Source of the DNA: Blastococcus sp. TF02A-30
GTDB taxonomy: Bacteria > Actinomycetota > Actinomycetes > Mycobacteriales > Geodermatophilaceae
Length of the DNA: 64,000 nt
Direction: 5' to 3'
Assembly: GCF_003319185.1 (NCBI RefSeq)
Contig: NZ_QOHJ01000004.1
Location: 1-64,000 of the forward strand
The notes beneath the pieces are model-generated. The model saw only the letters and a list, made by a program, of their open reading frames with translations, did not search any database and was not told the DNA's origin. Within the stretch, counting starts at the first letter, position 1; every line of letters begins with the position of its first letter. The position numbers and the translations under genes were made by a program. Shown piece by piece: positions 45,958 to 54,087 of the stretch.

Positions 45958-48084
45958 GGCGACGGGGCTCGGCCCCCGCTGGGACGGGACCGCGGTCGGC
46001 CCGCCGGTCAGGGACTCGGGCTCGTCGCGCCGGTGGCTCAGCCGGCTCGGCCACCACATCCACCGGCCGATGTCGAGGGTGAGGGCGGTGACCAGCACCG
46101 AGCGGACCACGATCGTGTCGAGCAGCACGCCGAGCGCGACCGCGATGCCCAGCTGGGTGAGGAACGTCAGCGGCAGGGTGCCCAGCACGGCGAACGTCGC
46201 CGCCAGGACCAGCCCGGCCGAGGTGATCACGCCGCCGGTGGCGGCCAGCCCGATCAGCGCGGCCCGGCGGGTGCCGTGGTCGTGCGCCTCCTCGCGCACC
46301 CGGGTCATCAGGAAGATGTTGTAGTCGATGCCCAGGGCGACCAGGAACACGAAGACGAACAGCGGGAACGAGCTGTCGGTCGTGCTCACGTCGAGCACCC
46401 AGTCGAAGATCAGCGCGCTGATCCCGAGCGCCGCGCCGTAGGACAGCACCACCGTCGCGATGAGGAGCACCGGGGCCACCAGCGCCCGGAGCAGCACGCC
46501 GAGGACGACCAGCACCACCAGCATGATCAGCGGGATGACCACCCGGTTGTCCCGCTGGGACGCGGTCTGCACGTCGAGGTTGATCGCGGTGTTGCCGCCG
46601 ACCAGCGCCTCGCCGTCGCCGACGTCGTCCAGCTCGGCGCGCAGCCGGTCGATGGTGTCGTAGGCCGCCTGGCTGTCCGCGGGATCGGCCAGCGCCGCCT
46701 CGACCAGCGCGGCGTCGCCGATGACCTGCGGCTCCTCCACCGCGCCGATGCCCTCGGTGCCCGCGACCGCCGCGGCGACCTCGTCGGCGGTGCCGGCCGT
46801 GGTCAGCACGTGCACCGGGTTGCCGGCGGTCGCGGGGAAGTGGCTCGCGGCGACCTCCTCGCCGGCGACCGACTCCGGGGTGCCGCGGAAGGAGTCGGCC
46901 TGGGAGAGCCCCGTCGCGTTCACGCTGAACAGGCCGAGGCAGGCGACCAGCAGCAGAGCGCTGGTGACCACCCACACCGCCCGCGGGCGCGGGGCGATCA
47001 GCCGGCCGACGCGCGCCCAGATGCCGGTGGCGCTCGGCTCGGGGCTGCCGAACGCCGGGCGCACCGGCCAGAACACCCAGCGCCCGCAGATGACCAGCAG
47101 CGCCGGGAGCAGGGTCATGAGGACGACGAGGGTGACGCCGACGCCGATGGCCGCCACCGGCCCCAGGCCCGCGGTGGAGTTCATGTCGGCGGCGACCAGG
47201 CAGAGCATGCCGAGGATGACGGTGCCGCCGCTGGCCAGGACCGCCGGGCCGGCCCGGTGGACCGCCTCGGTCATCGCCTCGTGCCGGTCGGCGTGCAGCC
47301 GGAGCTCCTCCCGGTACCGGGCGACCAGGAGCAGCGCGTAGTCGGTGCCCGCACCGACCACGAGCACGGTGAGGATGCTGGCGCTCTGCGCGTTCACCGT
47401 CAGGTCGGCGTGCCGGGCCAGCAGGGTGATCAGGGCCTGCGAGCAGAACAGCGCGACCACCGCGGAGAAGATCGGCAGGATCCACAGCACCGGGCTGCGG
47501 TAGGTGAACAGCAGGATGAGGACCACCACGCCGAGGGCGGCGAACAGCAGGGTGCCGTCGATGCCCTCGAACGCCTCGGAGGAGTCGGCCGCGTTGCCGG
47601 CCGGGCCGGTGATCCACGACTCGAGGCCGTCCGGGCCGTCGGTGGCGTCGGTGCGCATGCCGTCGACCAGCGGCCCGATCGCCTCCCAGCCGTCCGAGCC
47701 GACGTTGAGCGGCACCACGAGCTGCGCGGCTTCGCCGTCCTCGGCCAGGATCGGGCCGACCACCTCGCCGTCCAGCTCGCCCAGGCGGCCGAAGGTCGCG
47801 GCGTCCTCCTCGACCGCCGCCAGGTCGGCGGGGGTGAGCCCACCCGTGCGCTCGTAGACGACGACCGCCGGGATGATGTCGGGGTCGGAGCCGAGCGCGG
47901 TCTGCTCCTCGAGCGCGACGGTCGACTCGGCGTCGCCGGGCAGCCACGAGGCGACGTCGTTGTCCTGCTCGTCGGTCAGCGCGCCGGCCAGCGGGCCGGA
48001 GGCGGCGGCCAGCACCAGCCAGAAGACCAGGATGACCCACTTGATCGTGCGGTGGCTCACCTTGGATGCGTAGGACCTGCCCAT
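45934..48084 (-). CDS. MMPL/RND-family transporter
   Basis: The 716-residue protein has about 12 transmembrane helices and two large outside domains. Its features are an N-terminal helix ending before LTDEQDNDVASWLPGDAESTVA, the central sterol-sensing-like block with GTDYALLLVARYREEL, and the C-terminal block with LGIDYNIFLMTRVREEA. The paired GTDY and GIDYN motifs carry the proton-relay Asp-Tyr pairs of MMPL proteins, which export lipids or glycolipids. The ATG follows ggaggt at six bases. The substrate is unknown. Confidence 0.92.
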   Translation of the reverse strand: MGRSYASKVSHRTIKWVILVFWLVLAAASGPLAGALTDEQDNDVASWLPGDAESTVALEEQTALGSDPDIIPAVVVYERTGGLTPADLAAVEEDAATFGRLGELDGEVVGPILAEDGEAAQLVVPLNVGSDGWEAIGPLVDGMRTDATDGPDGLESWITGPAGNAADSSEAFEGIDGTLLFAALGVVVLILLFTYRSPVLWILPIFSAVVALFCSQALITLLARHADLTVNAQSASILTVLVVGAGTDYALLLVARYREELRLHADRHEAMTEAVHRAGPAVLASGGTVILGMLCLVAADMNSTAGLGPVAAIGVGVTLVVLMTLLPALLVICGRWVFWPVRPAFGSPEPSATGIWARVGRLIAPRPRAVWVVTSALLLVACLGLFSVNATGLSQADSFRGTPESVAGEEVAASHFPATAGNPVHVLTTAGTADEVAAAVAGTEGIGAVEEPQVIGDAALVEAALADPADSQAAYDTIDRLRAELDDVGDGEALVGGNTAINLDVQTASQRDNRVVIPLIMLVVLVVLGVLLRALVAPVLLIATVVLSYGAALGISALIFDWVLDVSTTDSSFPLFVFVFLVALGIDYNIFLMTRVREEAHDHGTRRAALIGLAATGGVITSAGLVLAATFAVLGTLPLTFLTQLGIAVALGVLLDTIVVRSVLVTALTLDIGRWMWWPSRLSHRRDEPESLTGGPTAVPSQRGPSPVAEPVRPEG

Positions 48085-48298
48085 GACGGGACCTCCGGGC
48101 ACCTGCGTGCCCCTGCTCGAGGACGACGGCAACCCCGTGGGCGCGAACGCTAGCCAGGGGTGCCGACAGCTGTCACCGGGTTTGACGCCGTGGGCGGCAG
48201 GAACTGATCGGGGGGCAGCCGGACCGGGGGAACGGGTGCGGTAACCTTCCCTGGCGGTCGTCGCGCGCCCGGGGGAACCCGGCGAGGCGGGCGGCGCG

Positions 48299-48372
<74 letters not shown>

Positions 48373-48381
48373 CAGTGCAGC

Positions 48382-48418
48382 TCAGGGGCCGTTCCGGGAG
48401 ATCCGGGACGGCCCCTGA
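48382..48418 (+). terminator. tRNA-Pro terminator hairpin
   Basis: Bases 48382-48392 pair with 48408-48418 over 11 bp, and an inner ccgg stem extends it. It starts ten bases after the tRNA end. Confidence 0.75.
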
Positions 48419-48496
48419 CGCGTTCCGGGCCGGCCGTCCACCGCTCGCTCCCGGCCCGGGTGTCGCCGTCGTCACGCCGATGGCGGCACCTCGACG

Positions 48497-48508
48497 GTTG
48501 TGCACAAC
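48497..48508. promoter_or_regulatory. 12-bp perfect palindrome gttgtgcacaac
   Basis: The palindrome stands about 97 bases before the start of the PAS-SpoIIE gene in a 232-base gap after tRNA-Pro. Perfect 12-bp symmetry in a promoter region suggests an operator; the protein that might bind is not known. Confidence 0.4.
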
Positions 48509-48604
48509 GGGTCCGTGTCCGGAGAATGGCGGGGGCCCCGGCGAAGGCAGCTGCGCGGCTCCTTCCCTCCCACCCCGCCGGGCGCGCCGGTCAGAGAGGC
48601 TGCT

Positions 48605-50731
48605 GTGACCGACCCTGTGGAGCCCGTGCTCGTCGACGAGCGGGAAGCCGACCGGGTGCGCGGTGAGCTGGCGATCGCGGCAGCGGGCATCGGCACGTTC
48701 GACTGGGACCTGGTCACTGGCCGGCTGGACTGGGACGCCCGCCTGATCGAGATCTTCGGCTACGACCCGGGCACGTTCGACAGCAGCATCGACGGCTTCA
48801 ACGACCGGTTGCACCCCGACGACCTGGAGCGGGTCACCACGGCCCTGCAGACCGCGATCGACACCTGCGGCGAGTTCGCCGCGATCTACCGGGTGTGCCT
48901 GCCCACCGGTGACACCCGCTGGGTGTCGGCCCGGGGGCGGACGCTGTGCGCCGTCGACGGCTCGGCCGTGCGCCTGCTGGGCGCGGCCTACGACGTCACC
49001 GACCAGCGGGACGCCGAGCTGCAGGTGACCCGCGTGCTGGAGGCCATGCCGGCCGGCTTCTACTCCCTGGACCGCGACTGGCGCTTCACGCACGTCAACG
49101 CCGCCGCTGAGAAGCTCCTCCTCCGCAGCCGGGACGAGCTGCTGGGCCGCGTCATCTGGGACGAGTTCCCGGCCGCGGGCGGCTCCGCCTTCGAGGAGAA
49201 CTACCGGCGCGCGGTGGCCACCGGGGGGCAGGTGGCCTTCCCCGCCTACTACCCGCCGCCGCTGGACGGCTGGTACGAGGTGCGCGCCTGGCCCAGCCCT
49301 GACGGGTTGTCGGTGTACTTCCTCGACGTCACCGCCCGCCACCGCGAGGAGCAGCGGGCCGAGGAGGCCGCAGCGCGGCTGGCGTTGCTGGCCCAGGTCA
49401 CCGAGCAGCTGACCGGCACCATGCAGGCCGAGCAGGCCGTCGCGCTGCTCTCGCGGCTGGTCGCGCCGGCACTGGCCGACTGGTGCATCGTCACCCTCGT
49501 CGGCGACGAGCAGCCCGGAGGCCGGCGCGGTGTCCGGGACGCCGGCTGGTGGCACCACGACGACGACATGCGGGACACCGTCCGGCGGTACTGCGAGACC
49601 CGCATCCCCGCGCTGCGCGAGCAGGCGTTCGTGTACCGGGCGCTCGGCAGCGGCGAGCCGGTCGTCGTGGCGGAGGGCGCCACCGCGGCCATCCGCGACG
49701 TCCTCCAGCCGGGGGAGGCCCGGGACCTGATCGGCGAGCTGGCTCCCGAGTCGGTGGCCGTCCTGCCGCTCCACGGGCGGGGACGCACGGTCGGCCTGAT
49801 CACCCTGTTCAACGGCCCGGAACGAGGGGCCTTCTCGGCGGAGGACCTGAGCACGGCCGCCGAGGTGGCCGGCCGCGCCGGGTTGGCGCTGGACAACGCC
49901 CGCCTCTACGGCCAGCAGCGCGCCCTCGCCGAGCAGCTGCAGCGCAGCTTCCTGACCGCACCGCCGGAGCCCGACCACGCCGAGATCGTCGTCCGCTACC
50001 TGCCGGCCGGGGCGGCCGCGGCGGTCGGTGGGGACTGGTACGACGCGTTCCTGCAGCCCGACGGGGCCACCGTGCTGGTCATCGGGGACGTCGCCGGTCA
50101 CGACACCGCGGCCGCGGCGACGATGGGCCAGCTCCGCAGCCTGCTCCGGGGCATCGCGACCTCGCACGACGGTGCCGGCCCGGCCGACGTGCTGGCGAAG
50201 CTGGACGCCTCGATGCAGCTGCTGCAGGTCGACACGCTGGCGACCGCCGCGGTCGCCCGGTTCGAGCAGGACCCGGACGAGCGGGAGCGCGGGGTGACCC
50301 GGATGCGCTGGTCGAGCGCCGGTCACCTGCCCCCGGTCACCATCCACCCCGACGGCACCGTCTCGGCCCTGGGCCGGTCCGGCCGTGCCGAGCTGCTGCT
50401 GGGCGTCGACCCCGGCACGCCCCGCACGGAGACCGTGGTGACCCTGGACCGGGGGGTCACGGTGCTGCTGTTCACCGACGGGCTGATCGAGCGCCGCGAC
50501 TCCGACATCGACGCCGGCACGGACCGGCTGCTGGCCGCGCTGGCCGACCTCGCCGACCGGCCGCTGCAGGAGGTCTGCGACCTGGTGCTCGAGCGGATGG
50601 TCGACGGACGGCCCGAGGACGACGTGGCCCTCGTCGCCGTCCGCCTCCACCCCGAGGACCGCCCGCGCCCGGCCGAGGCCGGCCCCCGGGTGCTGCCCGC
50701 GTCGGTCCCACCCGGGCCGGGCGGCCGGTAG
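48605..50731 (+). CDS. PAS-PAS-GAF-SpoIIE (PP2C) phosphatase
   Basis: The 708-residue cytoplasmic sensor has a PAS domain (residues about 15-135), a second PAS (about 140-245), a GAF domain (about 255-415) and a C-terminal PP2C/SpoIIE phosphatase with metal-binding GGDWYDAF, IGDVAGHD, FTDGLIERR and EDDVALVAVR. Such proteins dephosphorylate anti-sigma-factor antagonists and so turn on stress sigma factors. No anti-sigma or STAS gene lies beside it. The GTG at 48605 follows agagagg; a longer frame from 48500 runs across a palindrome and is less likely. Confidence 0.92.
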   Translation: MTDPVEPVLVDEREADRVRGELAIAAAGIGTFDWDLVTGRLDWDARLIEIFGYDPGTFDSSIDGFNDRLHPDDLERVTTALQTAIDTCGEFAAIYRVCLPTGDTRWVSARGRTLCAVDGSAVRLLGAAYDVTDQRDAELQVTRVLEAMPAGFYSLDRDWRFTHVNAAAEKLLLRSRDELLGRVIWDEFPAAGGSAFEENYRRAVATGGQVAFPAYYPPPLDGWYEVRAWPSPDGLSVYFLDVTARHREEQRAEEAAARLALLAQVTEQLTGTMQAEQAVALLSRLVAPALADWCIVTLVGDEQPGGRRGVRDAGWWHHDDDMRDTVRRYCETRIPALREQAFVYRALGSGEPVVVAEGATAAIRDVLQPGEARDLIGELAPESVAVLPLHGRGRTVGLITLFNGPERGAFSAEDLSTAAEVAGRAGLALDNARLYGQQRALAEQLQRSFLTAPPEPDHAEIVVRYLPAGAAAAVGGDWYDAFLQPDGATVLVIGDVAGHDTAAAATMGQLRSLLRGIATSHDGAGPADVLAKLDASMQLLQVDTLATAAVARFEQDPDERERGVTRMRWSSAGHLPPVTIHPDGTVSALGRSGRAELLLGVDPGTPRTETVVTLDRGVTVLLFTDGLIERRDSDIDAGTDRLLAALADLADRPLQEVCDLVLERMVDGRPEDDVALVAVRLHPEDRPRPAEAGPRVLPASVPPGPGGR

Positions 50732-50819
50732 CCCGGCGACCGGGCTCGTCGTCGTCCGGGACCCGCGAGGGGTCCGCCGTATCGTGGCGCCACCGGACGT
50801 CGCGGACGAGGGGTGGACC

Positions 50820-51968
50820 ATGCGGGACGCAGTGATCGTTGAGGCCGTGCGCACGCCGGTCGGCAAGCGCAACGGCGGGCTCTCGGGCGTGCACCCGGCC
50901 GACCTGTCGGCCCACGTGCTGGACGCGCTGGTCGGCCGCGCGGGGCTCGACCCGGCGCTGGTCGACGACGTGGTGTGGGGCTGCGTGAGCCAGGTGGGGG
51001 AGCAGACCTTCGACATCGCCCGCACCGCGGTGCTCACGGCGGGCTGGCCGGAGACGGTGACCGGTGTGACCGTCGACCGCCAGTGCGGGTCGTCGCAGCA
51101 GTCGGTGCACTTCGCGGCCGCCGGGCTGATCGCCGGTCAGTACGACGTGGTGGTCGCCGGCGGCGTCGAGTCGATGAGCCGGGTCCCGATGGGCTCGGCC
51201 CGGCCCGAGGGGCACGGCTCCCCGTACTCGCAGCGCTACCTGGACCGCTACGACGGCGTCCGCCCCAACCAGGGCGTGGGGGCGGAGATGATCGCCGAGC
51301 GGTGGGGGTTCTCCCGCCAGCAGCTGGACGAGTTCTCGGTCGCCTCGCACGAGAAGGCCGCCGCCGCCCGGGACGACGGGCGGTTCGACGCCCAGATCGC
51401 CCCCGTGCCCACCGACGTGGGTCCCGTGCGGCGCGACGAGGGCATCCGCGAGTCGACGGTGGAGAAGCTCGGCAGCCTGAAGACCGTCTTCAAGCCCGAG
51501 GGCGGCGTCATCACCGCCGGCAACTCCTCGCAGATCTCCGACGGCTCCGCCGCGCTGCTCATGACCACCTCGGAGAAGGCGCGCGAGCTGGGCCTCACCC
51601 CGATCGCCCGGGTGCACACCGCCGTCCTGGCCGGCGCCGACCCGGTCATCATGCTGACCGCGCCCATCCCGGCGACGCAGAAGGTGCTGCAGCGGTCCGG
51701 CCTGTCGATCGACGAGATCGGTGCGTTCGAGGTCAACGAGGCGTTCGCCCCGGTGCCCCTGGCCTGGCTGGCCGACCTCGGTGCCGACGCCAAGGCGCTC
51801 AACCCGAACGGCGGCGCGATCGCCCTGGGGCACCCGCTGGGCGGCTCCGGCGCCCGGCTGATGACCACCCTGGTGCACCACATGCGGGACAACGGCATCC
51901 GCTACGGCCTGCAGACCATGTGCGAGGGCGGCGGCCAGGCGAACGCCACCATCCTCGAGCTCCTGTAA
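50820..51968 (+). CDS. Acetyl-CoA acetyltransferase / thiolase
   Basis: The 382-residue thiolase has the nucleophile Cys in VDRQCGSSQQSVHFAA (residue 89), the NEAFA motif, GHPLGGSGARL with the active His, and CEGGGQANA with the second Cys. It condenses or cleaves acyl-CoA. Length and motifs fit the FadA/steroid-type thiolases; no neighbouring beta-oxidation genes show the pathway. gaggggtgg precedes the ATG, and TATCGT at 50780-50785 is a possible -10. Confidence 0.93.
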   Translation: MRDAVIVEAVRTPVGKRNGGLSGVHPADLSAHVLDALVGRAGLDPALVDDVVWGCVSQVGEQTFDIARTAVLTAGWPETVTGVTVDRQCGSSQQSVHFAAAGLIAGQYDVVVAGGVESMSRVPMGSARPEGHGSPYSQRYLDRYDGVRPNQGVGAEMIAERWGFSRQQLDEFSVASHEKAAAARDDGRFDAQIAPVPTDVGPVRRDEGIRESTVEKLGSLKTVFKPEGGVITAGNSSQISDGSAALLMTTSEKARELGLTPIARVHTAVLAGADPVIMLTAPIPATQKVLQRSGLSIDEIGAFEVNEAFAPVPLAWLADLGADAKALNPNGGAIALGHPLGGSGARLMTTLVHHMRDNGIRYGLQTMCEGGGQANATILELL

Positions 51969-51984
51969 CCCGTCCTGCGGATCG

Positions 51985-52005
51985 GCCCGCGGTGCTGCCG
52001 CGGGC
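51985..52005 (+). terminator. Terminator hairpin after the thiolase gene
   Basis: gcccgcgg (51985-51992) pairs with ccgcgggc (51998-52005) around tgctg, 17 bases after the thiolase stop. It separates this gene from a convergent small gene. Confidence 0.65.
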
Positions 52006-52078
52006 GGTGCGGTCGACCGTTATCCCCAACAGCGAATAGCCATCCCGGGAGGAACGCCCCGCGGTCGAGGGCCGCGGA

Positions 52079-52309
52079 TCAGTGCCCCGTGAGGCGCCGG
52101 CAGTCGGGGCACGGGTTCGCCGACCCGAGACCGCGCCGGCCGTCCCACTTCCCCTGCACCACGTCCACGGAGGCGCCGCAGATCGCCGCCCAGGGAGGCG
52201 GCAGGTCGGCGGTGCTGCGCAGCACCGCGTGCGCCTGCCCCGTCGACTGGACGTACCCGGCGGCGTGGTCGCCGGCGGCGATGGCGCCGGCCAGGTCGTC
52301 GGTGCTCAT
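52079..52309 (-). CDS. Small protein with Cys-pair C-terminus
   Basis: The 76-residue protein has VLRSTADLPPPWAAICGASVDVVQGKWDG and ends with NPCPDCRRLTGH. The single upstream Cys and the CPDC pair, with His at the end, could bind zinc. It has no close known family that I can name. A tgaggg site precedes the ATG. It is divergent from the DUF2243 gene. Confidence 0.6.
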   Translation of the reverse strand: MSTDDLAGAIAAGDHAAGYVQSTGQAHAVLRSTADLPPPWAAICGASVDVVQGKWDGRRGLGSANPCPDCRRLTGH

Positions 52310-52363
52310 GCCCTCAGCATGCGCGGGCGGGTGCGGGCCGTCGTCACGGGGTAGCGCCCGGCA

Positions 52364-52912
52364 ATGGCGAACGGGACGCGGACGGCGGGGGAGGAGCGGC
52401 CCCCTTCACGGGCGTCCGGCCTGCTCTACGGCATCGGCTTCGGCGGCTTCGTCGACGGCATCGTGCTGCACCAGATCCTGCAGTGGCACCACATGGTCAG
52501 CTCCGTCGACGGTCGCGACCCCGGCACGCTCGCGGGGTCGGAGGCGAACACCGTCGCGGACGGCTTCTTCCACCTCGGGACCTGGGCAGCGGCGTTCGCC
52601 GGCATGGTGACGGCGATCGTCGCCTGGCGGCAGGGCCGGATCGCCCCGAGCTGGAGCTTCCACTTCGGGCTCGTGCTGGCCGGTTGGGGCCTGTTCAACC
52701 TCGTCGAGGGGCTGGTCGACCACCAGGTCCTCGGCGTGCAGCACGTCCGCGACGACCTGGGCGCGCCGCTGAGCTGGGACCTGGCCTTCCTCGCCTCCGG
52801 CGCCCTGCTGGTCCTCGCCGGCTGGCTGCTGCACCGCCGCGGGGCGCGGGACGTCGCGCGGCGCGCGTCCGGACGTGCCGAGAACGCGCTGGACGGCCGA
52901 GCGGCACCGTGA
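52364..52912 (+). CDS. DUF2243 membrane protein
   Basis: The 182-residue protein has four hydrophobic helices. It carries the DUF2243 motifs LLYGIGFGGFVDGIVLHQILQWHHM and FHLGTWAAAFAGM plus NLVEGLVDHQVLG, with several conserved His and Asp residues in or near the helices. The clustered histidines hint at metal or haem contact. In other bacteria DUF2243 often lies near cytochrome oxidase assembly genes, but none are seen here. The role is unknown. Confidence 0.85.
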   Translation: MANGTRTAGEERPPSRASGLLYGIGFGGFVDGIVLHQILQWHHMVSSVDGRDPGTLAGSEANTVADGFFHLGTWAAAFAGMVTAIVAWRQGRIAPSWSFHFGLVLAGWGLFNLVEGLVDHQVLGVQHVRDDLGAPLSWDLAFLASGALLVLAGWLLHRRGARDVARRASGRAENALDGRAAP

Positions 52913-52916
52913 TCAC

Positions 52917-53801
52917 GTGTCCGGCGTGGAGCACCTGATCCGTCTCGACGACCGGACCGTCCTGTGGGCCGAGGAGCTCGGGAACCCGTCGGCGCCGGCG
53001 CTGCTGCTCGTCATGGGCGCGAACGCCAGCGGGCTCACCTGGCCCGACGCGCTGGTCGACCGGCTGGCGCAGCGGCACCGGGTGATCCGCTACGACCACC
53101 GCGACACCGGCCGCTCCAGCCGGGTCTTCGCCGAACGCCCCTACGCGATCCGCGACCTCGCGGACGACGCCGTCGCCGTGCTGGACGCGCTGGACGTCGA
53201 CCGGGCGCACGTCGTCGGCATGTCCATGGGCGGCGTGCTCGTGCAGCTGCTCCTGCTCGACCACCCCGACCGGCTGCTCAGCGCCACCGTCCTCGCGACC
53301 GCGGGGCTGGGCGTCGGCCTGGCCGCTCCCGGCGGTGGGCCCGCCGAGCTGCCCGGGCCGTCGCCGGTGCTGCTCGAGCACTGGGCGTCGATGGGGGAGG
53401 ACCGCGAACGCGAGGGCGAGCTCGCCTGGCGGGTGGAGCACTGGCGGCTGCTCGCCGGCGACGTGCTGCCGTTCGACCCCGGCGGGTTCCGGGCGCTGGA
53501 GGAGGCGGTGATGGCGCACAGCGGCGAGGTGCGGGGCCCGGTGGCGCACGCCCTGGCCGACCAGTCCGGCCTGGACCGGGGGCCGGAGCTGGCGGGCAAC
53601 CGGGTGCCGACGCTGGTGGTCGAGGCCCCGGAGGACCCGATCAACCCGCCGCCGCACGCGGCCAACCTCGTGGCCACCATCGGCGCGGCGCGGCTGGTGA
53701 CGATCCCCGGCATGGGGCACGCCCTGCCGCCGCAGGTCCACGGCCCGCTGGCCGCGGCGATCGAGGCGCACACCGCCGCCGTGGACGACCTCGGCCGCTG
53801 A
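52917..53801 (+). CDS. Alpha/beta hydrolase
   Basis: The 294-residue protein is an alpha/beta-hydrolase with an oxyanion region LLLVMGANASGLTWPDAL, the nucleophile elbow VVGMSMGGVLVQ, the Asp in VVEAPEDPINPP and the catalytic His in IPGMGHALPPQV. It is soluble and resembles 3-oxoadipate enol-lactonase-like or lipase-like hydrolases; the substrate cannot be told. The GTG start is four bases after the DUF2243 stop. Confidence 0.88.
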   Translation: MSGVEHLIRLDDRTVLWAEELGNPSAPALLLVMGANASGLTWPDALVDRLAQRHRVIRYDHRDTGRSSRVFAERPYAIRDLADDAVAVLDALDVDRAHVVGMSMGGVLVQLLLLDHPDRLLSATVLATAGLGVGLAAPGGGPAELPGPSPVLLEHWASMGEDREREGELAWRVEHWRLLAGDVLPFDPGGFRALEEAVMAHSGEVRGPVAHALADQSGLDRGPELAGNRVPTLVVEAPEDPINPPPHAANLVATIGAARLVTIPGMGHALPPQVHGPLAAAIEAHTAAVDDLGR

Positions 53802-53844
53802 CCGCTCCGGGTTCCCTTGATCGGGCCCGCCGGGCGGGGCAGGC

Positions 53845-53860
53845 TGTGATGCAGAGCACA
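53845..53860. promoter_or_regulatory. CRP/GlxR-like site upstream of the DUF1918 gene
   Basis: TGTGATGCAGAGCACA matches TGTGA-N6-TCACA with one mismatch, and a 7-bp inverted repeat (53842-53848 with 53857-53863) surrounds it. It lies 23 bases before the DUF1918 start, overlapping or just after a weak TTGATC-17-CAGGCT promoter, a place suited to repression. Confidence 0.5.
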
Positions 53861-53882
53861 GCCGCAGCACCGGGAGGCCGCC

Positions 53883-54083
53883 GTGGAAGCCCATGTCGGG
53901 GACCGCATCGTCGTCCGCTCCACGCACCAGGGGGAGCCCGACCGCGTCGGGGAGGTCGTCGCCTGCGCCGAACCCGGGGGCGGTCCGCCGTACCGGGTGC
54001 GCTGGGAGCCCGACGGGCACGAGGGCCTGTTCTACCCGGCCGGCACGGCGAGCGTGCTGCACGCCGCCGGTAGCCAGGGCTGA
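53883..54083 (+). CDS. DUF1918 small protein
   Basis: The 66-residue protein has the DUF1918 pattern: VGDRIVVRSTHQGEPDRVGEVV and PPYRVRWEPDGHEGLFYPAGTASV. The fold is a small beta-barrel; many actinobacteria have several copies. A gggaggccgcc site precedes the GTG. It lies four bases before the EF-G-like gene, so the two are probably co-transcribed. A role in stress or nucleic-acid binding is speculation. Confidence 0.88.
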   Translation: MEAHVGDRIVVRSTHQGEPDRVGEVVACAEPGGGPPYRVRWEPDGHEGLFYPAGTASVLHAAGSQG

Positions 54084-54087
54084 GCCC

